This document shows, in pieces, positions 36,201-43,918 of a stretch of 64,000 bases of DNA; positions within the stretch are counted from its first letter, which is position 1; every line of letters begins with the position of its first letter. The notes under the pieces are model-generated. The model made no database searches, was not told the DNA's origin, and saw nothing but the letters and a program-made list of their open reading frames with translations. Source of the stretch: Melioribacteraceae bacterium (lineage in GTDB: Bacteria > Bacteroidota > Ignavibacteria > Ignavibacteriales > Melioribacteraceae). The position numbers were made by a program, and so were the translations under genes. The stretch lies in assembly GCA_027030245.1 (NCBI GenBank), contig JALVFE010000016.1:62001-126000 (forward strand), read 5' to 3'.

Positions 36201-36438
36201 AAATATTTTGGGGACTGCATTTATCGATGTCGGTTCGGCATGGGATGATACAAAAAAACTTAAATTCGTCGGAAGAGATGAATTCGGGAAATGGGAAACA
36301 AAAGACCTTTTCATCGGAACCGGTTTCGGTGCAAGAGTCTTCTTTTTATTTTTATGGAGATTCGATGTTGCTTGGTCTTACGACCTCAAAAACTTTTCCG
36401 TTCCGAAATATTATATTTCAATAGGGCTGGATTTTTAG
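33217..36438 (+). CDS. Metalloprotease / TolB-like propeller / Omp85-like barrel fusion
   Basis: About 1073 residues from the ATG at 33217, which starts a signal peptide (MKILRIAILFFCFLSVSLAQ); the frame is open from 33169. Three parts are visible. Residues ~20-270 form a gluzincin-like peptidase domain with HHELVH (H133-E134-x-x-H137) and a likely third ligand in HEGMAEY (~167-171). Residues ~280-620 contain TolB/PD40 propeller blades (ISPQGDKIAFISDRD, WSPDGKKIAFLGS, WTADSKKIIFSSDR, SSPDSKEILFVSD). Residues ~720-1073 form an outer-membrane barrel with the Omp85 hallmark LPLRGYRYAERIGTKYALLNLE and an aromatic end (YISIGLDF). A surface or periplasmic protease tethered to its own barrel is likely. 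Function unknown. Confidence 0.8.
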   Translation: MKILRIAILFFCFLSVSLAQQFGQNKVQYKEFDWYYIQTKHFDLYFTSQGKDIAEFAAHIAEKSLADIENVLNYQINNRIIVIVYNSHNDFQETNTTFGYLSQGVGGFTEPFKNRVVLPFEGSYRKFRHVIHHELVHAVMRDFLYGGTLQNIISKGITLELPQWYHEGMAEYLSSDWETNSDMFIADAIINEYLPDINGLYGYYAYRGGQSLFRYIAKTYGRQKVGELLARIKDVGNLVDGVKSSIGLTLEELNERWKKSLKKQYWPEIEYRSDPDEFAKRLTDHKKSFGFYNTSPAISPQGDKIAFISDRDIYLDVYIMNSFDGKIIKRVVESGKSADFEELNVLFPSLTWAPDNKRIALSVKSEGYDVISVIDVEEDETEFLPFKLDGIESVSWSPDGKKIAFLGSNAKQSDIYVYDFDTKKLTNLTDDIFSDYQPSWTADSKKIIFSSDRKDYSKENFPQDGYSMTTYDYNHLDLYLFDVQTSEITRLTDWELSDEISAVSSPDSKEILFVSDKNGINNIYKKRIVFEPGDTVSSLLELKAYPLTNSINGLNQLSLAADGKKLVFTTLFKGGYNIFLINNPFDMKPVADSLKPTKFMASLLSREKPVAEVFESDSIKFTDSTKTFSAIEETEKVISDSTVEKTSPQIFTGQYTKNTGTTDTISGKYSRYIFGGDNVIIDSSKLRLNKERLFKEKLDENGNYLVNKYIVNFSPDLIYANAGYSTLYGLLGTTVLSFSDVMGDHILTGVTSLQIDLKNSDYGLAYYYLPKKIDWGIEAYHTARFVYLSNGLFSNLYRFRNFGGVISARIPMNRFYRIDAGISLQRVSSENLDNIFVPIDKSTYLIPSLSFVHDNTLWGYTSPIEGVRYNFTVFGNAAFFNKNQAFYSVVWDYRRYFRFWFDNSFAFRFSGGYSGGGNPQRFFIGGTESWLNREFATGQIPVRTAADFAFLTPALPLRGYRYAERIGTKYALLNLELRMPLIRYLLTGPIPLLFRNILGTAFIDVGSAWDDTKKLKFVGRDEFGKWETKDLFIGTGFGARVFFLFLWRFDVAWSYDLKNFSVPKYYISIGLDF

Positions 36439-36449
36439 AAGGAAACGGA

Positions 36450-36731
36450 CTAAGCCGATTCCTTCTTGCTGTTTCCGGAAACTTTTGGCGACTCGGTTGA
36501 AGAAGATTTATCGCTCGATTTATTATTAGATGTTACCGAAGAAGAATTAGAGTTTTTATAATCAGTTAAATAAAATCCGCTACCCTTAAAAACTAATCCG
36601 GCACCGTTGCTTATTAATCTTTTAACTTTTCCGCCGCATTTCGGACAAGTTTCCAACGGAGCATCGCTCATTTTTTGAAATTCTTCAAATAAATAACCAC
36701 ATTCCAAACACTTATATTCATACGTAGGCAT
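36450..36731 (-). CDS. FmdB-type zinc ribbon protein
   Basis: A 93-residue protein from the ATG at 36731, preceded by a strong AGGAGG site; the frame extends upstream but that part overlaps the divergent gene. The first ~45 residues are a zinc ribbon: MPTYEYKCLECG ... LETCPKCGG with two CxxC pairs. The tail is low-complexity, Ser/Lys/Asn-rich. FmdB-family proteins are small putative regulators; no function is established for this group. It is convergent with the barrel fusion gene, 11 bp apart. Confidence 0.88.
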   Translation of the reverse strand: MPTYEYKCLECGYLFEEFQKMSDAPLETCPKCGGKVKRLISNGAGLVFKGSGFYLTDYKNSNSSSVTSNNKSSDKSSSTESPKVSGNSKKESA

Positions 36732-36846
36732 ACAGACCTCCTGAAAATTTATGACCACAAATTTAATTATTTGCGGACGAAAAAGAAATAATAATATTAT
36801 TATCGTTATTTTATTATCTTTAGTTAAAAAATGTTCCGGTTTTTTA

Positions 36847-37512
36847 ATGAAACAATTCAACTTAATAAAAATTATTGTAATTTCACTTTTACTTTCCGGT
36901 TGCCTCAATTATGAGCAAATAACAACAATAAAAACCGACGATTCGGGTAAAATGTTTATTCATTATTGGATGAAATTTTATTCCGGTCAAGATTCAATTT
37001 TGGTTAATCAGCTTGGTATATTTAACGAAGACTCTCTAAAGTCACAGTTTTCCGCCCCATTCACAAAGATTAAAAACATTTCGGTTTTCAACGATTACAC
37101 TGACAGCACAATTCATGCTCAAATAGAATTTGAGTTTACTAAATTCGATTCTTTAAATTTTCTTAAACCGTTTCGCAATAACGAATTATCGATTAAAAAA
37201 GGTCCGGAAAACACTAAAATTTTCTCTCAATTCATTCCACCGTTTGCAACGGGATTTGGATTCGAACCGCAAAATTACAAATTAAAGTACGTTTACTATT
37301 TACCGGGCGATATAATCAAACACAACGCGAACGAAAAATCGAACAATAAATTAACGTGGGAATTCAGCCTTGAAGATATCGGAACCGGGAAAACAATCAC
37401 CGCCACTTACATTCCTTTTAAATTGAAAGAAACCCCGTTAATAATTTATATAATTGCATTCATTGTTTTGATTATAGTTATATCGTTTTTATTTAAGAAA
37501 AGAGTCGACTAA
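36847..37512 (+). CDS. Lipoprotein with C-terminal membrane helix, unknown function
   Basis: A 221-residue protein from the ATG at 36847, chosen because it begins a lipoprotein signal (KIIVISLLLSGC, lipobox LSGC). The mature part is a ~180-residue beta-rich domain (FIHYWMKFYSGQDS..., FEFTKFDSLNFLKPF) ending in TYIPFKL. It is followed by a hydrophobic helix (TPLIIYIIAFIVLIIVISFLF) and a short basic tail. That is a double-anchored layout: lipid at the N-terminus and a membrane span at the C-terminus. I do not recognise the domain. It is divergent from the FmdB-like gene, with the shared promoter region in 36732-36846. Confidence 0.75.
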   Translation: MKQFNLIKIIVISLLLSGCLNYEQITTIKTDDSGKMFIHYWMKFYSGQDSILVNQLGIFNEDSLKSQFSAPFTKIKNISVFNDYTDSTIHAQIEFEFTKFDSLNFLKPFRNNELSIKKGPENTKIFSQFIPPFATGFGFEPQNYKLKYVYYLPGDIIKHNANEKSNNKLTWEFSLEDIGTGKTITATYIPFKLKETPLIIYIIAFIVLIIVISFLFKKRVD

Positions 37513-37562
37513 AAAAATAAATTTCCCCCAAGGGAAAATTCGCCATAACTGTTTTTGTTTAT

Positions 37563-37593
37563 TTGACTTAGCAAAACGAATTATTTATATTTG
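37563..37593 (+). promoter_or_regulatory. Promoter for prs
   Basis: TTGACT (37563-37568), exactly 17 bp, then TATATT (37586-37591) extended to TATATTTG, 47 bp before the prs ATG. Its core is nearly the same as the lexA promoter. Confidence 0.75.
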
Positions 37594-37639
37594 CAGATTG
37601 TGAATTTTTGAACGATTAGGAATTTAAAATAAGTTTCCG

Positions 37640-38578
37640 ATGGAAGATCAACCGCGTATTTTTTCCGGAAGCTCGAATCCGGAATTGACCAAGAAAATAG
37701 TGGATTATCTCAAGTTACCGTTAGGTAATATTGAGTCCAAACATTTTAGCGACGGTGAAATCTGGATTAAATTCAAAGAGAATATTCGCGGCGGAGATGT
37801 TTTCATTGTACAATCAACACACCCGCCCGCAGATAATTTGATGGAATTATTGATTATGCTCGATGCGGCAAAACGTTCTTCCGCAAGAAGAGTTACTGCC
37901 GTAATTCCATATTTCGGTTATGCGCGGCAAGACAGAAAAGATCAACCGCGCGTTGCAATTTCGGCTAAACTTGTTGCCAATTTAATTACGGTTGCCGGCG
38001 CCGACAGAGTGATTGCAATGGATTTACATGCGGCACAAATACAAGGGTTTTTCGATATTCCTTCGGATCATTTGTATGCTTCGCCGGTATTTACAAGTTT
38101 ATGGAAAGGCAAAGCCGATAATCTTGTGGTGGTTTCTCCCGATGTCGGCGGTATTAAATTAGCAAGATCTTATTCAAAAAGAATTGGAGCGAAATTAGTA
38201 GTAATCGATAAACGAAGACCGAAACCAAACGAAACGGAAGTCATGCACATTATCGGTGATGTGGAAGGGAAAGACGTATTGATTGTAGACGATATTATCG
38301 ATACCGGCGGAACTTTTGTTTCGGCTATAGAAGCATTGAAAAAACGCGGTGCAAAAAAAATCTACGGCGCTGTTACGCACGCAGTACTTTCGGGTAAAGC
38401 GATAGATAAAATTGAAAATTCGGCAATTGAGAAATTGTATGTCACTGACAGCATTCCGCTTCACAGGGAATCGGAAAAAATAGTTGTACGTACCGCCTCG
38501 GTTTTATTAGCAGAGGCAATTTTGAGAACCCATAACAATGAATCAATCAGCTCTTTATTTGATGTTGACAAAAGTTAA
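37640..38578 (+). CDS. prs: Ribose-phosphate pyrophosphokinase
   Basis: A 312-residue class I PRPP synthase making PRPP from ribose 5-phosphate and ATP for purine, pyrimidine, His and Trp synthesis. Motifs are IFSGSSNPELTKKIVDYL, FSDGEIWIKF, YFGYARQDRK (ATP loop), MDLHAAQIQGFFDIP, VSPDVGGIKLA and the PRPP loop VLIVDDIIDTGGTF. Length is normal. It starts a plus-strand run with bL25 and pth. Confidence 0.96.
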   Translation: MEDQPRIFSGSSNPELTKKIVDYLKLPLGNIESKHFSDGEIWIKFKENIRGGDVFIVQSTHPPADNLMELLIMLDAAKRSSARRVTAVIPYFGYARQDRKDQPRVAISAKLVANLITVAGADRVIAMDLHAAQIQGFFDIPSDHLYASPVFTSLWKGKADNLVVVSPDVGGIKLARSYSKRIGAKLVVIDKRRPKPNETEVMHIIGDVEGKDVLIVDDIIDTGGTFVSAIEALKKRGAKKIYGAVTHAVLSGKAIDKIENSAIEKLYVTDSIPLHRESEKIVVRTASVLLAEAILRTHNNESISSLFDVDKS

Positions 38579-38606
38579 ATAATAATATTAATGGAGTAAT
38601 ACAAAA

Positions 38607-39257
38607 ATGGCAGAGATTAAGCTTAATGCAAAATCGAGAGAAATTTCCACAAAAGGGAAAATAAACGAGTTACGAAGACAAGGTTTCGTACCGGGAGTTT
38701 TCTATATTAAAAACGAAGAACCGATTTATTTTTATGTTTCCGAATCGAGTCTGAGACCTTTGGTTTATACTACCGAAATGCACTTGGTAGATTTGGTAAT
38801 CGACGATAACAAAAATTATAAATCGATCGTAAAAGACGTTCAATTCGATCCGGTAACTGATAAAATGATCCACGTGGATTTACAAGGTATAACCGTCGGG
38901 CAAGCAATTGAAGTACAAGTGCCGATTTTGTTAACAGGTCAAGCAATCGGTATTAAAGAAGGCGGAAGATTGCAACAGGTTATCCACAAATTGGATATTG
39001 AATGTTTACCAAAAGATATCCCCGAGCAGCTTGAAGTAGATATATCTAACTTAAAAATCGGCGATAACTTGCTGGTGAAAGACTTATCATACGATAACAT
39101 TAAAATTTTAACGGAAGAAGATGCGGTAATAGTAACCATACTTGCACCTAAGGGAACCGAAGAAGAAGAGGAAGCAGCCGCAGAATTAGGCGAAGAAGCA
39201 CCAGCGGAACCAGAGGTAATTTCTAAAGGTAAATCCGAAGAAGAAGACCAAGGTTAA
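38607..39257 (+). CDS. rplY: 50S ribosomal protein bL25 (long CTC form)
   Basis: A 216-residue bL25/TL5/CTC protein binding 5S rRNA. The N-terminal ~95 residues are the rRNA-binding domain (NELRRQGFVPGVFY, VKDVQFDPVTDKMIHVDLQ). A second beta domain follows (VEVQVPILLTGQAIGIKEGG-type segment, LEVDISNLKIGDNLLVKDL), ending in an acidic low-complexity tail of Glu and Ala. A GGAGT ribosome site precedes the ATG. Linkage to prs and pth is common in bacteria. Confidence 0.95.
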   Translation: MAEIKLNAKSREISTKGKINELRRQGFVPGVFYIKNEEPIYFYVSESSLRPLVYTTEMHLVDLVIDDNKNYKSIVKDVQFDPVTDKMIHVDLQGITVGQAIEVQVPILLTGQAIGIKEGGRLQQVIHKLDIECLPKDIPEQLEVDISNLKIGDNLLVKDLSYDNIKILTEEDAVIVTILAPKGTEEEEEAAAELGEEAPAEPEVISKGKSEEEDQG

Positions 39258-39265
39258 ACCGGAAA

Positions 39266-39838
39266 TTGAGAGTGATTTTTGGCATAGGCAACCCTGGCGA
39301 AAAATATAAATTTACCAGACATAATATTGGTTTCATCATTATCGACTACTTTGCTAAAAAACATAACCTAGAATTTAAACCGTCTAAATTCGATTTTTAC
39401 TATGCGGAAGGAATTTTGGATTCCTTCCGCTATTTTCTGATTAAGCCCACAACCTTTGTTAACAATAGCGGAATTGCCGCAAAAGACATAATAGAAAATT
39501 ACAAAGTAAATTTATCCGATTTCCTTGTTGTTACAGATGACGTTAATCTTGAACCCGGTAAAATAAGAATTCGAAATGCTGGTGGGGACGGCGGGCATAA
39601 TGGAATTGCGTCTATAATTTATCACCTCGAAACCGATAAATTTCCGAGATTACGCTTCGGTATAGGTGCTGATTTCGATAAAGGAGAATTAGCCGATTAT
39701 GTTCTAAGTCGCTTCGACGAAAAAACTTTTAATACAATTGAACCCAACATAAAATTTGCCGCCGAACTATTAGAAGAATTCATTATCGGCGGGACGAAGG
39801 GCATGCTGGATTTTTACAGCAAAAGCTTAATTAGTTAA
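39266..39838 (+). CDS. pth: Peptidyl-tRNA hydrolase
   Basis: A 190-residue Pth releasing peptides from prematurely dropped peptidyl-tRNA. Key residues are Asn and His in GIGNPGEKYKFTRHNIGF (catalytic His ~20), the KPTTFVNNSG segment, and VTDDVNLEPGKIRIR with GGDGGHNGIASI. The start is TTG at 39266 (RVIFGIG); a GTG two codons later is an alternative. It begins 8 bp after bL25. Confidence 0.95.
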   Translation: MRVIFGIGNPGEKYKFTRHNIGFIIIDYFAKKHNLEFKPSKFDFYYAEGILDSFRYFLIKPTTFVNNSGIAAKDIIENYKVNLSDFLVVTDDVNLEPGKIRIRNAGGDGGHNGIASIIYHLETDKFPRLRFGIGADFDKGELADYVLSRFDEKTFNTIEPNIKFAAELLEEFIIGGTKGMLDFYSKSLIS

Positions 39839-39877
39839 TGTAATCAATATATAATGAAAATAATAAAAGGGTAAAAT

Positions 39878-41944
39878 ATGGAATCACTTATTTACGCTAT
39901 TCCTTTTTTTGGTATTGCTGCTTTGCTATATTCTTTTTTTAAGAATATATGGATTTCTAAGCAAGAACCCGGCACCGAAAAAATGGTTACAATTTCCAAC
40001 CATATTAAAGAAGGTGCTATCGCTTTTCTGAAAACCGAATATAAAGTTCTGGTAATATTTGTAATAGCTGTAGCTCTTCTTCTCGGTTTTGCTAATGCCG
40101 GTAGAGAAGATTCATCTTGGTTAATTGCAATTTCTTTCATTGTCGGTGCGTTTAGTTCGGCGCTTGCAGGTTATTTGGGAATGATTGCCGCAACAAAAGC
40201 TAACGTTAGAACAACCAATGCAGCCAGAAAAGGTTTGGGACCAGCTTTGGAAATTGCTTTTTCAGGCGGCTCTATAATGGGAATGAACGTTGTCGGTTTA
40301 GGTATTTTCGGACTCGGAACATTGTTTTTAATATATTCAAATCAAAATTGGGACTTGGCAAAAGTAATTAATGTTCTTTCCGGTTTTTCCCTCGGAGCTT
40401 CTTCCATAGCTCTCTTTGCCAGAGTTGGCGGTGGAATTTATACGAAAGCCGCTGACGTTGGAGCCGATCTTGCAGGCAAAGTTTACGAAGGTATTCCGGA
40501 AGATGATCCCAGAAACCCCGCAACTATTGCTGATAACGTTGGCGATAATGTTGGCGACGTTGCCGGTATGGGCGCAGATTTGTTTGAATCTTACGTTGGA
40601 GCTACAATCGGCGCAATGGTTTTAGGTGCGGTTTTTACCGAAGTATTCCCCCAAGGAGAAAGTTTAGCCGGCGTTTTATTACCATTAACCTTAGCCGGTG
40701 TGGGAATTTTACTCTCAATTCTCGGAACTTTTTTTGTAAAAGTAAAAGAAGGCGGTAATCCGCAAAAAGCTTTGAACACCGGCGAATTTGTTACCGCTGC
40801 ACTGATGTTGGTTGCATCCTATTTTATAATAAATGCAATGCTTCCTGCCGAATGGTCTTTGGACGGATTTAATTATACCGCAAACGGTGTATTTTTTGCA
40901 ACAATCATTGGATTAATTGCGGGCGTTTTAATAGGATTGATTACCGAATATTATACGGGAACAGAATATAAATCCGTTAGAAATATTGCCGAACAATCGG
41001 TAACCGGTGCGGCAACAAATATTATTGCCGGTTTAAGCGTTGGGATGTTATCGACTGCATTACCCATCTTGATAATTGCTGCAAGTATAATTGGTGCATA
41101 CGAATTTGCCAATCTTTACGGAATAGCAATTGCTGCGCTTGGAATGCTTTCCACCACCGGAATCCAGTTGGCTGTAGATGCTTACGGTCCGATTTCCGAT
41201 AATGCCGGCGGAATTGCGGAAATGTCTGAACTTCCCAGCGAAGTCAGAGGAAGAACGGATAAACTCGATGCTGTTGGTAATACAACCGCTGCAATAGGCA
41301 AAGGTTTTGCAATAGGCTCAGCAGCCTTAACTGCATTGGCGCTTTTTTCCGCCTTTATGCATCAAGCTAAGATTGATACGATTGATATATCCAAACCGAT
41401 AATTATGGGCGGATTGTTTATTGGAGCTATGTTGCCTTTCCTTTTCTCTTCAATGGCAATGAGTGCGGTAGGTCGCGCAGCTAAAAAAATGATTCTTGAA
41501 GTCGGAAGACAATTCAGAGAAATTCCCGGTCTGAGAGAAGGAAAAGCAGAAGCAGAATATGCAAAGTGTGTTCAAATTTCCACGCAAGCTGCAATTAAAG
41601 AAATGATTTTACCGGGAGTTATGGCAGTGGTTGTACCCGTGGTTGTAGGATTTTTAAGCAAAGAAATGTTAGCCGGATTGCTTGCGGGGGTAACCGCCAG
41701 CGGCGTTTTAATGGCTATCTTTCAAGCGAATGCCGGCGGTGCATGGGATAATGCAAAAAAATTAATCGAAGGTGGAATTGATATAGACGGGAAAAGATAC
41801 GAAAAAGGTTCCGATGCGCATAAAGCTGCGGTTGTTGGTGATACGGTGGGAGATCCGTTTAAAGATACTTCCGGTCCTTCGTTAAACATTTTAATAAAAC
41901 TCTTATCGGTGGTATCTTTTGTTATTGCACCATTGATAAGATAA
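39878..41944 (+). CDS. hppA: Membrane-bound ion-translocating pyrophosphatase
   Basis: A 688-residue integral membrane protein of ~16 helices that couples pyrophosphate hydrolysis to ion export. The pyrophosphate site is seen in [38 protein letters not shown] and, near the end, [15 protein letters not shown]. The GNTTAA stretch (residues 467-472) has Ala rather than Lys, the signature of the K+-dependent subfamily. Glu237 in DLFESYVGA is at the position typical of Na+-pumping members, so Na+ (or Na+/H+) transport is likelier than pure H+; this ion call is inference. It follows pth by 39 bp. Confidence 0.94.
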   Translation: MESLIYAIPFFGIAALLYSFFKNIWISKQEPGTEKMVTISNHIKEGAIAFLKTEYKVLVIFVIAVALLLGFANAGREDSSWLIAISFIVGAFSSALAGYLGMIAATKANVRTTNAARKGLGPALEIAFSGGSIMGMNVVGLGIFGLGTLFLIYSNQNWDLAKVINVLSGFSLGASSIALFARVGGGIYTKAADVGADLAGKVYEGIPEDDPRNPATIADNVGDNVGDVAGMGADLFESYVGATIGAMVLGAVFTEVFPQGESLAGVLLPLTLAGVGILLSILGTFFVKVKEGGNPQKALNTGEFVTAALMLVASYFIINAMLPAEWSLDGFNYTANGVFFATIIGLIAGVLIGLITEYYTGTEYKSVRNIAEQSVTGAATNIIAGLSVGMLSTALPILIIAASIIGAYEFANLYGIAIAALGMLSTTGIQLAVDAYGPISDNAGGIAEMSELPSEVRGRTDKLDAVGNTTAAIGKGFAIGSAALTALALFSAFMHQAKIDTIDISKPIIMGGLFIGAMLPFLFSSMAMSAVGRAAKKMILEVGRQFREIPGLREGKAEAEYAKCVQISTQAAIKEMILPGVMAVVVPVVVGFLSKEMLAGLLAGVTASGVLMAIFQANAGGAWDNAKKLIEGGIDIDGKRYEKGSDAHKAAVVGDTVGDPFKDTSGPSLNILIKLLSVVSFVIAPLIR

Positions 41945-42035
41945 GGTTATATTTGTAAATTAATATTTTATAAACCCTGCTTTTCTAATTAAAACGATAA
42001 TTTAGAAAGGCCAAAGACCAAAGGGAGGTTCATTT

Positions 42036-42449
42036 ATGAAAGAAAATCACTATGAGAGTGTTATAATTGTTAATGCCGCTCTCGAAGACACACAAATTGA
42101 AAATACGATTAAAAAAATCGAAGACTTCATAACAAACAATGGCGGTAAAATTATCGACATTGACAAATGGGGCAGAAAACGCCTCGCCTATCCAATTAAA
42201 AAATCCAAAAGCGGTTATTATGTAATTTATAGATTTACCGCTCCTGCCGATATGATTAAGAAATTGGAGCGAATTTATAAATTGGATGAAACAATTTACC
42301 GTTTTCTTACTATAAAGCTAACGAAAAAAGATTTAGAGCATCTTAACAAGAAGTTGCAAGAAAAAAGTGCAAAGGAAGCCGAAGCAACAGAGCCCGCTTC
42401 CGAACCTGCAACTGAAGAAACTGTTGTTACCGAAGAACAATCGGAATAA
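42036..42449 (+). CDS. rpsF: 30S ribosomal protein bS6
   Basis: A 137-residue bS6 with a strong GGGAGG ribosome site. The ferredoxin-like domain (ESVIIVNAALEDTQIENTIKK, DKWGRKRLAYPIKKSKSGYYV) is normal; a Glu/Ala/Thr-rich tail of ~35 residues follows. It binds next to bS18 on the 30S platform. First gene of the conserved rpsF-ssb-rpsR-rplI operon. Confidence 0.96.
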   Translation: MKENHYESVIIVNAALEDTQIENTIKKIEDFITNNGGKIIDIDKWGRKRLAYPIKKSKSGYYVIYRFTAPADMIKKLERIYKLDETIYRFLTIKLTKKDLEHLNKKLQEKSAKEAEATEPASEPATEETVVTEEQSE

Positions 42450-42497
42450 TAAATTTGTAATGTATAAATATCAATTAGATATGTATGGAGGTAAGTG

Positions 42498-43001
42498 ATG
42501 GCTGATTTGAAAATGCCTGAATTAAATTCTGTAATTATTGCTGGTAATTTAACTAAAGATCCCGTTTTTCGTGAAACTACAAACAAAACTCCGGTGGTCA
42601 ACTTTCACATTGCGGCTAACAGACGTTACAAAGATAGTCAGAACCAATGGCAAGAAGATGTTTGTTACGTCGGAGTAGTTGCATGGAACAAACTTGCCGA
42701 AAGTTGCAAAGACAGACTAAAAAAAGGAAGCGCTGTTTTAGTCGACGGCGAATTACAAAGTAGAACTTTTAAAACCGACGACGGCAGAAACAGAACCATC
42801 GTTGAAATTAAAGCAAAAAGAATTCAATTTTTAAATAAAATCAATAAATCCGCTGAAGAAACTACGGAAAGCGAACCAGAGACCGATGTAGCAGTTGACG
42901 AGGACGCTGTTGAAGAAACCGAAAATACCGATTTCACAGATAACTCATTCGATAAATTTTTGAGCGATGAAGAATCCGATTTGCTTAGCGGAGATAATTA
43001 A
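42498..43001 (+). CDS. ssb: Single-stranded DNA-binding protein
   Basis: A 167-residue SSB from the ATG at 42498, 6 nt after GGAGG. The OB fold spans ~1-110 ([60 protein letters not shown]). An acidic, flexible tail follows and ends [14 protein letters not shown]. The usual C-terminal tip DDxxPF, which binds partner proteins, is not present. The stop is clean and followed at once by the rpsR ribosome site, so this does not look like a frameshift. It covers ssDNA in replication and repair. Confidence 0.94.
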   Translation: MADLKMPELNSVIIAGNLTKDPVFRETTNKTPVVNFHIAANRRYKDSQNQWQEDVCYVGVVAWNKLAESCKDRLKKGSAVLVDGELQSRTFKTDDGRNRTIVEIKAKRIQFLNKINKSAEETTESEPETDVAVDEDAVEETENTDFTDNSFDKFLSDEESDLLSGDN

Positions 43002-43015
43002 TTTTGAGGAGTAAA

Positions 43016-43225
43016 ATGAAAACAAAAAAAATAAGAAGAGTTATTACTGATTATATCGACTATAAAGATGCAAAAAAGTTGCAAAAATTTGTATCCGACC
43101 AAGGGAAAATAATTCCCAGACGAATTACCGGATTAAGTGCAAAGCAACACAGAGAAGTGGTTAGAGCAATTAAAAGAGCCAGACAAATTGCAATTATGCC
43201 GTTTGTGTCTGAGTCAGTTAAGTAA
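43016..43225 (+). CDS. rpsR: 30S ribosomal protein bS18
   Basis: A 69-residue bS18 from the ATG at 43016, 5 nt after GAGGAG; an upstream in-frame start is less likely. Core motifs: [42 protein letters not shown] (outlined), giving the [12 protein letters not shown] signature. It pairs with bS6 on the small subunit. The N-terminus is short and lacks a CxxC pair. Confidence 0.95.
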   Translation: MKTKKIRRVITDYIDYKDAKKLQKFVSDQGKIIPRRITGLSAKQHREVVRAIKRARQIAIMPFVSESVK

Positions 43226-43239
43226 AGGAGAATACCAGA

Positions 43240-43683
43240 ATGAAAGTAATTTTAAGAAAAAACTTTGAGCAACTTGGGCGTGTGGGAGATATCGTTGAGG
43301 TGAAAGACGGATACGCACGTAATTATTTACTCCCCCGCCAAATTGCATACATCGCAACCAAAGGAAATATTCGCGCTCTGGAAGAAGAGAAACAACAAAT
43401 TGAAAAGATAGAAGCGAAACTCTTGGAAAACGCTAAGAAAATTGCAGATGAATTGGCGAATGTTTCCATTACAATTCCCGTTAAAGTCGGCGAAGAAGAC
43501 AAAATATTCGGTTCGGTTACATCTCAAATGATTGCCGATGCACTAAAAGAAAAAAACTACGATATCGATAAAAGAAAAATAGAGATTAAAGAACCGATTA
43601 AAGCACTCGGTATCTACGATATCAATATCAAACTGCATCCCGAAGTAACCGCGACGGTTAAAACTTGGATTGTTCGCGAGTAG
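43240..43683 (+). CDS. rplI: 50S ribosomal protein bL9
   Basis: A 147-residue bL9: N-terminal domain with the family signature (GRVGDIVEVKDGYARNYLLP), long connecting helix, and C-terminal domain ending HPEVTATVKTWIVRE. It binds 23S rRNA at the base of the L1 stalk. Last gene of the operon; a strong terminator follows. Confidence 0.96.
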   Translation: MKVILRKNFEQLGRVGDIVEVKDGYARNYLLPRQIAYIATKGNIRALEEEKQQIEKIEAKLLENAKKIADELANVSITIPVKVGEEDKIFGSVTSQMIADALKEKNYDIDKRKIEIKEPIKALGIYDINIKLHPEVTATVKTWIVRE

Positions 43684-43693
43684 GTTTTCCGAC

Positions 43694-43727
43694 AAAGCTG
43701 TTCCCCAAAAAGGAACAGCTTTTTTTA
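43694..43727 (+). terminator. Strong intrinsic terminator after rplI
   Basis: Perfect 11-bp stem AAAGCTGTTCC (43694-43704) / GGAACAGCTTT (43712-43722), 7-nt loop, then a T run. It ends the rpsF-ssb-rpsR-rplI operon. Confidence 0.93.
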
Positions 43728-43834
43728 TTTATTCCCCTCAACACGAAGAAAAACCGCAAATTCTAACTTTGCGTTTTAAGCGGTTATAGCCTTTAATTTT
43801 CTTGCTTATTTTAACGTTCCAACCCCTAATAAAA

Positions 43835-43863
43835 TTGAATTTTTTTCATTTTCTGTCTATATT
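43835..43863 (+). promoter_or_regulatory. Promoter for secDF
   Basis: TTGAAT (43835-43840), 17-bp spacer, TATATT (43858-43863), 56 bp upstream of the secDF ATG. The rest of 43728-43918 shows no gene. Confidence 0.65.
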
Positions 43864-43918
43864 AGAAGTCTTATTTTAAATTAAACGGCTAATAAATAAC
43901 TAAATTTTCGAGAAGGTA

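Noticed and set aside
36751-36846. N-terminal extension of the lipoprotein frame
   Set aside because: It would bury the signal peptide inside the protein; the ATG at 36847 gives a proper lipobox at the expected distance.
36732-36908. N-terminal extension of the FmdB-like gene
   Set aside because: The MPTYEYKC start is the family N-terminus and has an AGGAGG site immediately upstream.
41945-42035. Possible bS6:bS18-binding regulatory RNA before rpsF
   Set aside because: I looked for the bulged CCG hairpin known from other phyla and could not draw a convincing one.
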